64,000 bases of DNA from contig NZ_LMSB01000013.1 of NCBI RefSeq assembly GCF_001428005.1, forward strand, positions 42,286-106,285, in the 5' to 3' direction. This DNA comes from Arthrobacter sp. Soil736 (GTDB taxonomy: Bacteria > Actinomycetota > Actinomycetes > Actinomycetales > Micrococcaceae). Positions 55,340 through 63,889 of this stretch are shown here, piece by piece. Every line of letters begins with the position of its first letter. Position 1 is the stretch's first letter. The position numbers and the translations under genes are program-made. The notes under the pieces were generated by a model that had not been told where the DNA came from, did not search any database, and was given only the letters and a program-made list of their open reading frames with translations.

Positions 55340-57895
55340 ATGGATATGTTGTTTGACCCGTACGCTGACGGTCCGTTCAAGGCAGGCTCCCGCGCAGCCG
55401 CCCTCACCAAGTCGCGCCCGGAATCCGGGCAGGCGCCCGTCGAATTCGGCGGCGGCGGACCCGGCCGGGAGGACCATGCACCGGGTCCGGCCGGCGGTCC
55501 CGGTGCGGGCCAGGCAGGTGGGGGCCAGCCCGGTGACTGGGCTGCCCGGCCGCAGCTGCCGGACGCCGCCGCGCTGCTTGAGGGCCTGAATCCCCAGCAG
55601 GAAGAGGCCGTCAAACACGCCGGCAGCGCGCTGCTGATCGTGGCCGGCGCGGGCTCAGGCAAGACTCGCGTACTCAGTAACCGGATCGCCTACCTGATTG
55701 CCACCAGGCGCGCCCACCACGGTGAGATCCTGGCCATCACTTTCACCAACAAGGCTGCCGCCGAAATGCGGGAGCGCATCGAGGCACTCGTGGGCGGCCG
55801 GGCCAAGACCATGTGGATTTCCACGTTCCACTCGTCGTGCGTGCGGATCCTGCGGCGCGAAGCCGCCAACGTGGGGCTGAAGTCCAACTTCTCCATCTAC
55901 GACTCCGCCGATTCCCTCAGGCTCATCACGCTCGTGGCCAAGAACCTGGACCTTGACCCCAAGAAGTTCGCGCCCAAGGCCATCCAGCACAAGATCTCGG
56001 CGCTCAAGAACGAACTGATTGACGCGGATGCCTATTCGTCCTCGGCCAACCACAATGATCCCTTCGAGCAGGCCGTGGCCGACGTCTTCAAGGGCTACAC
56101 CCAGCGGCTCCGCCAGGCCAACGCCATGGACTTCGATGACCTCATCGCGGAGACCGTCTACATGTTCAGGGCGTTCCCGGCGCTGGCGGATTCCTACCGG
56201 CGCCGCTTCCGGCACGTGCTGGTGGACGAATACCAGGACACCAACCATGCGCAGTACGCGCTGGTCCGGGAAATCGTGGGCGAGGGACCGGGAGCGGCCG
56301 AGCTCACTGTCGTGGGCGATTCCGATCAATCCATCTACGCCTTCCGCGGGGCCGACATCCGCAACATCGTGGAGTTCGAGAACGACTACCCCGATGCCCG
56401 CACCATCAAGCTCGAACAGAACTACCGCTCCACCCAGAACATCCTGAGCGCTGCCAACTCCGTCATCTCGCGCAACCCGAACCGGCCCGAGAAGCGGCTG
56501 TGGACGGCGGAGGGCGAGGGCCACAAGATCATCGGCTACGTGGGCGAAAACGAACACGACGAAGCCCAGTTCATCGCCAAGGAGATCGACCGGCTGCAGG
56601 ACGAGGACAACCTCCGCCCCGGGGACGTCGCCATCTTCTACCGCACCAACGCCCAGTCGCGGTCCATCGAGGACGTCCTCGTGCGCGTCGGCCTGCCCTA
56701 CAAGGTGGTGGGCGGCACCAGGTTCTACGAGCGCAAGGAAATCAAGGACGCCCTCGCGTACCTCCGGGTCCTGGTCAACCCCGACGACGACGTCAACCTC
56801 CGCCGGGTCCTCAACGAACCCAAGCGCGGGATCGGCGACCGCGCCGAAGGCGCCGTTGCAGCCCTCGCCGAACGGGAGCGGAGCTCCTTCATGGCGGCCG
56901 CCCGCCGCGCCGACCAGGCGCCCGGCATGGCCACCCGTTCCGTCAACGCCGTGCTCGGCTTCGTGAAGCTCCTGGAGGACCTCGCCGAGGTCGCGGCCGG
57001 TTCCGGCGCCGCCGCGGCGCTCGAGGCAGTGCTGGAACAGACCGGGTACCTGGCAGGGCTGCGGTCCAGCACCGATCCCCAGGACGAGTCCCGGGTGGAA
57101 AACCTCGCGGAACTAGTCGCCGTCGTGCGCGAATACGAACAGGAAAATCCGGAGGGCTCCCTCGGCGCCTTCCTGGAACAGGTCTCCCTGGTGGCTGACG
57201 CCGACCAGATCCCGGATGCCCCGGGAGCCGACATCGATGCCGCGGTGGCCGAGGCCAAGCGGCTGGGCGTGGTCACGCTCATGACCCTGCACACGGCCAA
57301 GGGGCTCGAGTTCCCCGTGGTGTTCCTGACCGGCATGGAGCACGGCCTCTTCCCGCACCAGCGTTCGGCCACGGATCCCAAGGAGCTCGCGGAGGAGCGA
57401 CGGCTGGCTTATGTGGGCCTGACCCGTGCCCGGAAGCGGCTGTATGTGACCCGCTCGGAAGTCCGGAGCATGTGGGGCCAGAGCCAGTACAACCCGGCCA
57501 GCCAGTTCCTCGAAGAAATCCCGTCCGAACTTGTCGAATGGAAGCGAGAGGGCACCAGCCGGCAGACGGGCGGCTGGGGGAGCGGGGCGCCGATCGGCTC
57601 GACCCGGTACGGCGGATCATTCTGGGGAGCCGGGACGTCGCGCGGTGCCGCGGCCGATTCCTCGGCGGGCTTCAACGCGGACGTTCCGGCCGCCGTCGCA
57701 AAGAACCGCGTCCAGCCGCAGAAGGAAATCGTCGCGGTCAGCGTAGGGGACAAAGTCAACCACACCAGTTTCGGCAACGGAACGGTGCTGGCGGTCGAGG
57801 GGGCGGGGGACAAAACCGTGGCGAAGGTGAAGTTCGACATCGGCGAGAAGCGGCTGCTGCTGCGCTACGCGCCGCTCACCAAACTCGACGCCTGA
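55340..57895 (+). CDS. pcrA: ATP-dependent DNA helicase UvrD/PcrA
   Basis: 851 residues. A 90-residue Gly/Pro-rich N-terminal extension precedes the SF1 core: Q motif LNPQQEEAV, Walker A AGAGSGKT (102-109), motif Ia AITFTNKAAAEM, motif II VLVDEYQDTN, motif III VVGDSDQSIYAFRGAD, motif IV NYRSTQNIL, motif V TLHTAKGLEFPVVFLTGM and VI LAYVGLTRARKRLYVT. The C-terminus ends in the Tudor-like PcrA tail (GDKVNHTSFGNGTVLAVEG), which binds RNA polymerase in other species. It unwinds DNA in repair and removes transcription roadblocks. ATG 55340 lacks a Shine-Dalgarno; TAGACT ends 10 bases before it. Confidence 0.96.
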   Translation: MDMLFDPYADGPFKAGSRAAALTKSRPESGQAPVEFGGGGPGREDHAPGPAGGPGAGQAGGGQPGDWAARPQLPDAAALLEGLNPQQEEAVKHAGSALLIVAGAGSGKTRVLSNRIAYLIATRRAHHGEILAITFTNKAAAEMRERIEALVGGRAKTMWISTFHSSCVRILRREAANVGLKSNFSIYDSADSLRLITLVAKNLDLDPKKFAPKAIQHKISALKNELIDADAYSSSANHNDPFEQAVADVFKGYTQRLRQANAMDFDDLIAETVYMFRAFPALADSYRRRFRHVLVDEYQDTNHAQYALVREIVGEGPGAAELTVVGDSDQSIYAFRGADIRNIVEFENDYPDARTIKLEQNYRSTQNILSAANSVISRNPNRPEKRLWTAEGEGHKIIGYVGENEHDEAQFIAKEIDRLQDEDNLRPGDVAIFYRTNAQSRSIEDVLVRVGLPYKVVGGTRFYERKEIKDALAYLRVLVNPDDDVNLRRVLNEPKRGIGDRAEGAVAALAERERSSFMAAARRADQAPGMATRSVNAVLGFVKLLEDLAEVAAGSGAAAALEAVLEQTGYLAGLRSSTDPQDESRVENLAELVAVVREYEQENPEGSLGAFLEQVSLVADADQIPDAPGADIDAAVAEAKRLGVVTLMTLHTAKGLEFPVVFLTGMEHGLFPHQRSATDPKELAEERRLAYVGLTRARKRLYVTRSEVRSMWGQSQYNPASQFLEEIPSELVEWKREGTSRQTGGWGSGAPIGSTRYGGSFWGAGTSRGAAADSSAGFNADVPAAVAKNRVQPQKEIVAVSVGDKVNHTSFGNGTVLAVEGAGDKTVAKVKFDIGEKRLLLRYAPLTKLDA

Positions 57896-57897
57896 CC

Positions 57898-58608
57898 GTG
57901 GCGGTTCGATTGGCCGTCCGTTGGGCGGCCGCGGTTGCGGCCGTCGGCTTGCTGGCCGTCACCGGCTGCACCGTCACCGTGCCGGATCCCGAGTACACCG
58001 CCCCGCCACCGCTGCCTGCCCTCGATCAGCTGAAGCAGGCCCCGCTGTCCGATGCCCGCGCATTCTCCGCGGGGGAGGACGTCCTGGCCTTCGTCACGGC
58101 GGACCGGAACGTGGTCTGCTCGCTGACCTCAGTGCGCGGGCCGCACGTCAACCTGCCCTATGAGCAGAACAACTTCGGCGACGCCGCCAACCGGAAACTG
58201 GCCACGGTTCCCGCAGCGCACTGCGAGCTCGCGGTCTACCCCGCGCCCCAAACCGCGGACATCAAGGACGACTGCTCGGGGACCGGCCTGGGCTACCTGG
58301 GCGGAACCGCCCTGCTGACGCCTGACCGGGCCGGATACGGCGAGTGCCGGTCCGGTGTCACACAAATGGAATCCGAATACGGGCCCCAGGGGTCACGCGC
58401 CGGTCCGATCTCGCAGCTGCCGGTTCTTCCCGAGGGCGGAAACCTGGAACGCAACGGCCTGAGGTGCTCCGCGTACGACGCCGGGGTGGCCTGCGGGAAC
58501 GTCTCCGGGGGCACCGCGTTCTTCGTCAGCCGCGATCATTACGAACTCATCTCCGGGGGCGGCAAAAAGGCCTCCACCACGCCCTCCAAGGCCCCAAAAA
58601 CCCCGTAA
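57898..58608 (+). CDS. Predicted lipoprotein with six extracellular cysteines
   Basis: 236 residues from GTG 57898, two bases after the helicase stop. The signal peptide ends in the lipobox AVTGC (Cys about residue 23). The mature chain has six Cys (VVCSL, AHCEL, DDCSG, GECRS, LRCSA, VACGN), suggesting three disulfides. No known domain was recognised. The C-terminus is Lys/Ser/Pro-rich. Cotranscribed with pcrA by position only; surface location is inferred from the lipobox. Confidence 0.75.
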   Translation: MAVRLAVRWAAAVAAVGLLAVTGCTVTVPDPEYTAPPPLPALDQLKQAPLSDARAFSAGEDVLAFVTADRNVVCSLTSVRGPHVNLPYEQNNFGDAANRKLATVPAAHCELAVYPAPQTADIKDDCSGTGLGYLGGTALLTPDRAGYGECRSGVTQMESEYGPQGSRAGPISQLPVLPEGGNLERNGLRCSAYDAGVACGNVSGGTAFFVSRDHYELISGGGKKASTTPSKAPKTP

Positions 58609-58621
58609 TCATGCGGTTTTT
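58596..58621 (+). terminator. Possible terminator after the lipoprotein gene
   Basis: AAAAACC (58596-58602) pairs with GGTTTTT (58615-58621), 12-base loop, ending in T5; the left arm overlaps the last codons of the gene. Confidence 0.45.
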
Positions 58622-58830
58622 CTACGCTCCATAGAATAGTGTCCTTACTCACATAACAGGTAGTCTGGAACGGGCCGGTCCGCAGAAAGGACTAGAGTTC
58701 CGAGAGGAGCATTGCGCCGTGTGGCACGTTTGAACCTGTCGCAGGGTGCGTTTATTCCGCAGCCCGGTAACCACGATTACGTGGGGTCCGGCTGTACAGA
58801 AACTACTTCGACGTAGAAGGACACTAAACC

Positions 58831-60000
58831 GTGGACCTGTTTGAATATCAGGCGCGCGATATGTTCGAGGCGCACGGTGTACCCGTGCTTGCTGGCATCG
58901 TGGCGCACACCCCTGAAGAAGCAAAGGCAGCTGCCGAGAAGATCGGCGGCGTAACTGTCGTCAAGGCACAGGTTAAGGTCGGTGGCCGAGGCAAGGCCGG
59001 CGGCGTTAAGGTCGCCAAGACCGCCGATGAGGCTCTGGAGCACTCCACCAACATCCTGGGCATGGACATCAAGGGCCACACCGTTAACAAGGTGATGATC
59101 GCCCAGGGTGCCGATATTGCCGAGGAATTCTACTTCTCCGTCCTGCTGGACCGGGCCAACCGCAACTACCTGGCCATGTGCTCGGTTGAAGGCGGCATGG
59201 AAATCGAGCAGCTCGCCGTCGAACGCCCCGAGGCGCTGGCCAAGGTTGCCATCGACCCCGCCGTGGGCATCGACCAGGCCAAGGCCGACGAAATCGTCGC
59301 CGAAGCCGGCTTCGCTGAGGAACTGCGCGGCAAAGTCGCCGCCGTCATCCTCAAGCTCTGGGACGTCTTCAAGAAGGAAGACGCAACCCTCGTGGAGGTC
59401 AACCCGCTGGTGAAGACCGGCGCGGGCGACATCGTTGCCCTCGACGGCAAGGTGACCCTGGACGAGAACGCTGACTTCCGCCACGCCAAGCACGCGCTCC
59501 TGGAAGACAAGGACGCTGCCGATCCGCTCGAGGCCAAGGCCAAGGCGCAGGACCTCAACTACGTCAAGCTCGACGGCGAAGTTGGCATCATCGGCAACGG
59601 CGCCGGCCTCGTCATGTCCACCCTTGACGTCGTCGCCTACGCCGGCGAAAAGCACGGCAACGTCAAGCCGGCAAACTTCCTGGACATCGGCGGCGGAGCG
59701 TCCGCCGAGGTCATGGCAGCCGGCTTGGATGTCATCCTGGGCGACGAGCAGGTCAAGGCCGTGTTCGTGAACGTCTTCGGCGGCATCACCGCCTGTGACG
59801 CCGTGGCCAAGGGCATCGTGGGCGCACTGGCCGAACTGGGCCACTCCGCCAACAAGCCGCTGGTTGTCCGCCTCGACGGCAACAACGTCGAAGAGGGCCG
59901 CCGCATCCTGGCCGAGGCCAACCACCCTCTGGTCACCCTGGCCGCCACCATGGACGAGGGCGCCGACAAGGCCGCCGAGCTCGCCAACGCAGCCCGCTGA
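58831..60000 (+). CDS. sucC: Succinate-CoA ligase (ADP-forming), beta subunit
   Basis: 389 residues. ATP-grasp subunit of succinyl-CoA synthetase, the TCA-cycle step with substrate-level phosphorylation. Family signatures are [55 protein letters not shown] and [21 protein letters not shown] 58831 has AAGGA ten bases before. A 220-base leader with no recognised element precedes it. sucD follows after 30 bases; the two products form the enzyme. Confidence 0.98.
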   Translation: MDLFEYQARDMFEAHGVPVLAGIVAHTPEEAKAAAEKIGGVTVVKAQVKVGGRGKAGGVKVAKTADEALEHSTNILGMDIKGHTVNKVMIAQGADIAEEFYFSVLLDRANRNYLAMCSVEGGMEIEQLAVERPEALAKVAIDPAVGIDQAKADEIVAEAGFAEELRGKVAAVILKLWDVFKKEDATLVEVNPLVKTGAGDIVALDGKVTLDENADFRHAKHALLEDKDAADPLEAKAKAQDLNYVKLDGEVGIIGNGAGLVMSTLDVVAYAGEKHGNVKPANFLDIGGGASAEVMAAGLDVILGDEQVKAVFVNVFGGITACDAVAKGIVGALAELGHSANKPLVVRLDGNNVEEGRRILAEANHPLVTLAATMDEGADKAAELANAAR

Positions 60001-60030
60001 TCGAGCCTGTCGAGATCTAGGAAAGAAAAC

Positions 60031-60933
60031 ATGTCTATTTATCTGAACAAGGACTCCAAGGTCATCGTCCAGGGCATCACGGGCGGCGAAGGCACCAAGC
60101 ACACCGCCCTCATGCTCAAGGCCGGCACCAACATCGTGGGTGGCGTCAACGCCCGCAAGGCCGGCAGCACCGTCCTGCACGGCGACAAGGAAATCACCGT
60201 CTTCGGCACCGTCAAGGAAGCCATCGCCGAGACCGGCGCCGACGTCTCCATCGTCTTCGTACCCCCGGCCTTCACCAAGAACGCCGTGGTTGAAGCCATC
60301 GAGGCAGGCATCGGCCTGGTCGTCGTCATCACCGAAGGCGTCCCGGTCCAGGACTCCGCCGAATTCTGGGCGCTGGCCCAGTCCAAGGTGGATGCTGACG
60401 GCAACCAGGTCACGCGCATCATCGGACCGAACTGCCCCGGCATCATCACCCCCGGCGAGGCCCTCGTCGGCATCACCCCGGCCAACATCACGGGCAAGGG
60501 CCCCATCGGACTGGTCTCCAAGTCCGGCACCCTGACCTACCAGATGATGTACGAACTGCGCGATCTGGGCTTCTCCACCGCCATCGGCATCGGCGGCGAC
60601 CCCGTCATCGGCACCACGCACATCGACGCCCTGGCTGCCTTCGAAGCCGACCCGGAAACCAAGGCGATCGTGATGATCGGCGAAATCGGCGGCGACGCCG
60701 AAGAGCGTGCTGCCGACTTCATCAAGGCCAACGTCACCAAGCCGGTTGTCGGCTACGTGGCAGGCTTCACCGCGCCGGAAGGCAAGACCATGGGCCACGC
60801 CGGCGCCATCGTCTCCGGTTCCGCCGGTACCGCACAGGCCAAGAAGGAAGCCCTTGAGGCTGCAGGCGTGAAGGTCGGCAAGACGCCGTCCGAGACCGCC
60901 ACGCTGCTGCGCGAAGTTTACGCAGCCCTCTAG
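60031..60933 (+). CDS. sucD: Succinate-CoA ligase (ADP-forming), alpha subunit
   Basis: 300 residues. CoA-binding Rossmann start ([20 protein letters not shown]), [13 protein letters not shown] and the phospho-histidine H256 in [18 protein letters not shown] are intact. ATG 60031 follows AGGAAAG. Second gene of sucCD; a strong nested hairpin follows the stop by 13 bases. Confidence 0.98.
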   Translation: MSIYLNKDSKVIVQGITGGEGTKHTALMLKAGTNIVGGVNARKAGSTVLHGDKEITVFGTVKEAIAETGADVSIVFVPPAFTKNAVVEAIEAGIGLVVVITEGVPVQDSAEFWALAQSKVDADGNQVTRIIGPNCPGIITPGEALVGITPANITGKGPIGLVSKSGTLTYQMMYELRDLGFSTAIGIGGDPVIGTTHIDALAAFEADPETKAIVMIGEIGGDAEERAADFIKANVTKPVVGYVAGFTAPEGKTMGHAGAIVSGSAGTAQAKKEALEAAGVKVGKTPSETATLLREVYAAL

Positions 60934-60946
60934 GCTCCCTCAAAGC

Positions 60947-61005
60947 AACGCGGGGTCACTCCCGGCCCAATCCACCCCGGATTGGGTTCAGAGTGACCCC
61001 GCGTT
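60947..61005 (+). terminator. Nested double-hairpin terminator of sucCD
   Basis: Outer stem AACGCGGGGTCACTC with GAGTGACCCCGCGTT (15 bp, perfect) encloses inner stem CCCAATCC with GGATTGGG (8 bp, perfect); CTTTGTTT follows. Symmetric enough to work on both strands. Confidence 0.85.
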
Positions 61006-61015
61006 CTTTGTTTAA

Positions 61016-61081
61016 CCCAACTGGCTCGCAATAGGTGTCGTTTTGGACGCTCAAAACGACCACAACTGCGAGCTAGTTGGG
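61016..61081. repeat. 66-bp interrupted palindrome (REP-like element)
   Basis: Three nested perfect stems: CCCAACT/AGTTGGG (61016-61022, 61075-61081), CTCGCA/TGCGAG (61025-61030, 61067-61072) and GTCGTTTT/AAAACGAC (61037-61044, 61053-61060), with small internal loops. It stands 11 bases after the sucCD terminator and codes for nothing. Its make-up is that of a dispersed intergenic palindrome. Confidence 0.75.
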
Positions 61082-61123
61082 CTACCCCTTGCGCGGAATC
61101 CGGCACGGGTCTACGCTGGTTAA

Positions 61124-61190
61124 CAACCGATTGGTTGATCAACATACAGGTTGATTACAGTACGTTGATTACAGCAAGTTGATTTCAGCA
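61124..61190. promoter_or_regulatory. Operator array upstream of the ArsR-SRPBCC operon
   Basis: Contains the inverted repeat CAACC-GATT-GGTTG (61124-61137), the overlapping palindrome GTTGATCAAC (61134-61143) and three direct repeats with 14-base period: TTGATTACAG at 61151 and 61165 and TTGATTTCAG at 61179. A TACGCT -10-like box is at 61112-61117. Likely binding region of the ArsR-type regulator encoded next. Confidence 0.65.
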
Positions 61191-61211
61191 CACGAGAACG
61201 ACTCCGGGGCA

Positions 61212-61595
61212 ATGACAGTGGACACGGGCAACGACGACGACCTTCTGAACGCGGCCTTCCTGGCGCTTTCCGATCCGGTCCGGCGCCGCCTCATCTCCCG
61301 GCTCAGCCGGGGGCCCGCCACCGTCAATGAACTGGCTGAACCCTTCGCGATCACCAAGCAGGCGGTCTCGAAGCACATCCAGGTCCTCGAGCAGGCACAG
61401 CTGGTCACGCGCAGCCGCGACGCCCAGCGCCGGCCCGTCCACCTGAATCCCGCACGGCTCGAAGCGCTCACCGCGTGGATCGACCAGTACCGGCTGGTCC
61501 GCGAGGCGCAGTACCGCAGCCTCGATGCCGTACTCCGCTCCAACGCCGCCCCGGCGGCGGCAGTGAAAAGGACCGACAATGAGCAACGCGCTTAA
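61212..61595 (+). CDS. ArsR family transcriptional regulator
   Basis: 127 residues. Winged-helix with LSDPVRRRLISRLSRGPATV, VNELAEPFAITKQAVSKHIQ (recognition helix) and QVLEQAQLVTRSRDAQRRPV; no metal-binding cysteines, so it belongs to the subgroup paired with SRPBCC proteins rather than metal sensors. ATG 61212 is taken as start; GTG 61218 is possible. It overlaps the SRPBCC gene by 17 bases. Probably autoregulated through the repeats at 61124-61190. Confidence 0.9.
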   Translation: MTVDTGNDDDLLNAAFLALSDPVRRRLISRLSRGPATVNELAEPFAITKQAVSKHIQVLEQAQLVTRSRDAQRRPVHLNPARLEALTAWIDQYRLVREAQYRSLDAVLRSNAAPAAAVKRTDNEQRA

Positions 61596-62052
61596 ACTCA
61601 CCGTCCCCGACGGCGTCCCGTTCATCGATTTTGAGCGGGAATTCGATTTCCCGGTCGCGGATGTCTTCCGAGCCCACAAGGAGCCGGAGCTGATCACCCA
61701 GTGGCTGGGCCCGCGGAACACGAATATCGACATCGACCACTATGACTTCCGCTCCGGCGGCACCTACCTCTACAACCACACCGGTCCGGACGGCGTGACC
61801 TATGCATTCAGCGGCATCTTCCACACTGTCCGCGAGAACGACTTCGCCATCCAGACCTTCGAATTCAGCGGCTACCCGGACATCGTCAGCATCGAATTCA
61901 TGACCTTCGAGGACCTGGGCGGCGGACGTTCCAAGATAAGGGGGCATTCCGTCTACCCCAGCATGGAAGCCCGCGACGGCATGGCCCAGTCCGGCATGGA
62001 AGGCGGCATGACCGAGGGCTACGAACGGCTGGACGAGCTGCTCGCCAAATGA
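61579..62052 (+). CDS. SRPBCC (AHSA1-like) domain protein
   Basis: 157 residues of the START-like fold: DFEREFDFPVADVFRAHKEP, ELITQWLGPRNTNIDIDHYD, FRSGGTYLYNHTGPDG and the C-terminal GMEGGMTEGYERLDELLAK. These proteins bind hydrophobic ligands; the function of this subgroup, usually cotranscribed with an ArsR regulator, is unknown. ATG 61579 follows AAAGGA. Terminator follows. Confidence 0.92.
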   Translation: MSNALKLTVPDGVPFIDFEREFDFPVADVFRAHKEPELITQWLGPRNTNIDIDHYDFRSGGTYLYNHTGPDGVTYAFSGIFHTVRENDFAIQTFEFSGYPDIVSIEFMTFEDLGGGRSKIRGHSVYPSMEARDGMAQSGMEGGMTEGYERLDELLAK

Positions 62053-62085
62053 CTCCGGCGCGCCGGCCATAATTCCAAAAAGTAC

Positions 62086-62130
62086 GACGTCGGGCGGTCA
62101 CCTTCTCCGTGAAGGTGACCGCCCGGCGTC
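62086..62130 (+). terminator. Terminator of the ArsR-SRPBCC operon
   Basis: A 20-bp stem with one G-T pair (core CGGGCGGTCACCTTC with GAAGGTGACCGCCCG) and TCCGT loop, 34 bases after the stop. Confidence 0.85.
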
Positions 62131-62195
62131 GTTCGCCCTTTCAGAACGGCTCCAAAACCGGCGGCCCCGGCAGGCCTGTACGCTGCACATGTATG

Positions 62196-62225
62196 TTTGA
62201 TAGCATGTCAGGACAAACTATCAAA
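62196..62225. promoter_or_regulatory. Operator candidate upstream of the tautomerase gene
   Basis: TTTGATAG (62196-62203) and CTATCAAA (62218-62225) form a perfect 8-bp inverted repeat with 14-base spacer. Embedded at 62205-62218 is ATGTCAGGACAAAC, which recurs with one change upstream of iolC. The repeat ends at the ribosome-binding site, so a bound repressor would block the promoter or initiation. Confidence 0.6.
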
Positions 62226-62235
62226 GGAGCGGAAC

Positions 62236-62640
62236 ATGCCACTGGTTCGAATCGACGTCAATGCAGGCCGCAGTCCGGAAGAGCTGGGCAGTCTAAGCCG
62301 CGGCATTCACGACGCCATCCTGGCCGAATACGGCATTCCCGAGCGCGACTACTTCCATATCCTGACCGAGCATCCCGCCGGGCAGATTGTTGCCCAGGAC
62401 GCTGGCCTGGGCTTCGAGCGCACGGCCGACGTGGTCATGATCCAGATCTTCACGCAGGGCGGCCGCAGCCAGGAGGCCAAGCAGTCACTCTTCGCGGCCG
62501 TGGCGGACCGGCTCGGGCAACTCGGCGTTGCCGGCGAGAACGTCTTCATCGGCTATGTGGAAAATACGGCCGGCGACTGGTCGTTTGGCTTTGGCCGCGC
62601 GCAGTACGTCACGGGCGAGCTTGCGGTGCCCAAAAAGTAG
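62236..62640 (+). CDS. Tautomerase family protein (4-oxalocrotonate tautomerase superfamily)
   Basis: 134 residues. Begins MPLVRIDV, so the catalytic Pro is residue 2 after Met removal. The beta-alpha-beta unit is repeated across the longer chain (residues 1-60 and 70-130; YFHILTEHPAGQIVAQD, FIGYVENTAGDWSFG). Similar proteins occur in actinobacterial sugar and aromatic catabolism clusters; substrate unknown. ATG 62236 has AAGGAG six bases before. It shares an operator-like motif with the iolC promoter. Confidence 0.88.
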   Translation: MPLVRIDVNAGRSPEELGSLSRGIHDAILAEYGIPERDYFHILTEHPAGQIVAQDAGLGFERTADVVMIQIFTQGGRSQEAKQSLFAAVADRLGQLGVAGENVFIGYVENTAGDWSFGFGRAQYVTGELAVPKK

Positions 62641-62727
62641 CCTCCCGCGGGCGTGGCGCAGGCTGGTGGTCTGGGCCGGTAGAGCGGTCTAATTAGTCTT
62701 CCAACCGCACGGATGCAAGTTGTAAAT

Positions 62728-62771
62728 ATGTCAGTACAAACCTTTGACAGGACATGAATTCTAGGGCAAAG
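62728..62771 (+). promoter_or_regulatory. Operator and promoter region of the iol operon
   Basis: ATGTCAGTACAAAC at 62728-62741 matches 13 of 14 bases of the motif in front of the tautomerase gene. It is followed by TTGACA (62743-62748), a consensus -35 box, and 17 bases later CAAAGT as a weak -10. ATGTC and GACAT arms flank the -35, so a regulator would compete with polymerase. Confidence 0.55.
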
Positions 62772-62872
62772 TAGTGGATGTGGTCCCGCTCACGGGGGCC
62801 GCGAGGCACCGTAGCCCTGGCCTTTCGGCTGCTTAGAGGTACAGAGTTCAAACAGAAAGGTCCACGATCACC

Positions 62873-63889
62873 GTGACCCACGAACTGCTCACGATCGGGC
62901 GCATCAGCGTTGATATCTACCCGAACGACATCGGGGTGGATCTGGAGGACGTCACGTCCTTCGGAAAATACCTTGGTGGATCACCTTCCAACGTGGCTGT
63001 GGCAGGCGCCCGGCACGGCCGCCGGACCGGAGTGATCACCCGCACCGGCGATGACGCCTTCGGCAAATACCTGCACCGTGAACTGCACAAGTTCAACGTG
63101 GACGATACTTTCGTTACGCCGGTGAAGGAATGGCCCACCGCGGTCACGTTCTGCGCCATCAAGCCGCCGGAAGACTTCCCGCTCTACTTCTACGGACGTT
63201 TCCCCACGGCGCCGGACCTGCAGATCAAGGCCGAAGAGCTGGATCTGGAAGCCATCCGGGACGCACGGATCTTCTGGTCCACCGTCACCGGCCTGTGCCA
63301 GGAGCCGAGCCGCGAAGCACACATCAAGGCCCACGAAGCCCGCCCGCACGCCGGCCTGAAAGAAGGCCAGTACACCATCCTTGACCTGGACTACCGCCCC
63401 ATGTTTTGGGCGTCGGAAGAAGAAGCCAGGGCACAGGTCGCCAAGATCTTGCCGCATGTCACGGTGGCCATCGGCAACGACAAGGAATGTGCCGTGGCAG
63501 TGGGAGAGGGAACCCCGGACGAGCAGGCAGACCGGCTCCTGGCCGCCGGCGTCGAAATCGCGGTCGTCAAGCTGGGCCCCGAGGGTGTGATGGCCAAGAC
63601 CCGCACCGAACGTGTGGTGTCCGCCCCGGTTCCGGTGGAGACGGTAAACGGCCTGGGCGCTGGTGATTCCTTCGGCGGAGCCTTCTGCCACGGACTGCTG
63701 TCCGGCTGGCCCCTCGCCCAAGTCCTGGATTACGCAAATGCCGCCGGCGCGATCGTCGCGTCCCGCCTGTCCTGCGCCGACGCCATGCCGACGCCGGAAG
63801 AGGTCACCTCTCTGCTGGCCGAACGCGGCCGCCTGGTTCCCGGCAATCGAATCCCTAACGGGCTTGCCACCGAAGGAGCAGCACTGTGA
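62873..63889 (+). CDS. iolC: 5-dehydro-2-deoxygluconokinase
   Basis: 338 residues of the PfkB kinase family, phosphorylating 5-dehydro-2-deoxygluconate in myo-inositol catabolism. N-terminal signature KYLGGSPSNVAVAGARHGRR (PfkB 1) and C-terminal NGLGAGDSFGGAFCHGLLSG (PfkB 2, catalytic Asp in GAGDSF) are present. The FYGRFPTAPDLQI segment is typical of IolC. GTG 62873 is the start. Its TGA overlaps the GTG of the next gene (GTGA). First gene of the operon. Confidence 0.95.
   Translation: MTHELLTIGRISVDIYPNDIGVDLEDVTSFGKYLGGSPSNVAVAGARHGRRTGVITRTGDDAFGKYLHRELHKFNVDDTFVTPVKEWPTAVTFCAIKPPEDFPLYFYGRFPTAPDLQIKAEELDLEAIRDARIFWSTVTGLCQEPSREAHIKAHEARPHAGLKEGQYTILDLDYRPMFWASEEEARAQVAKILPHVTVAIGNDKECAVAVGEGTPDEQADRLLAAGVEIAVVKLGPEGVMAKTRTERVVSAPVPVETVNGLGAGDSFGGAFCHGLLSGWPLAQVLDYANAAGAIVASRLSCADAMPTPEEVTSLLAERGRLVPGNRIPNGLATEGAAL

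Noticed and set aside
58777..60798. 673-residue open frame antisense to sucCD
   Set aside because: Shadow of codon bias; sense genes are unambiguous.
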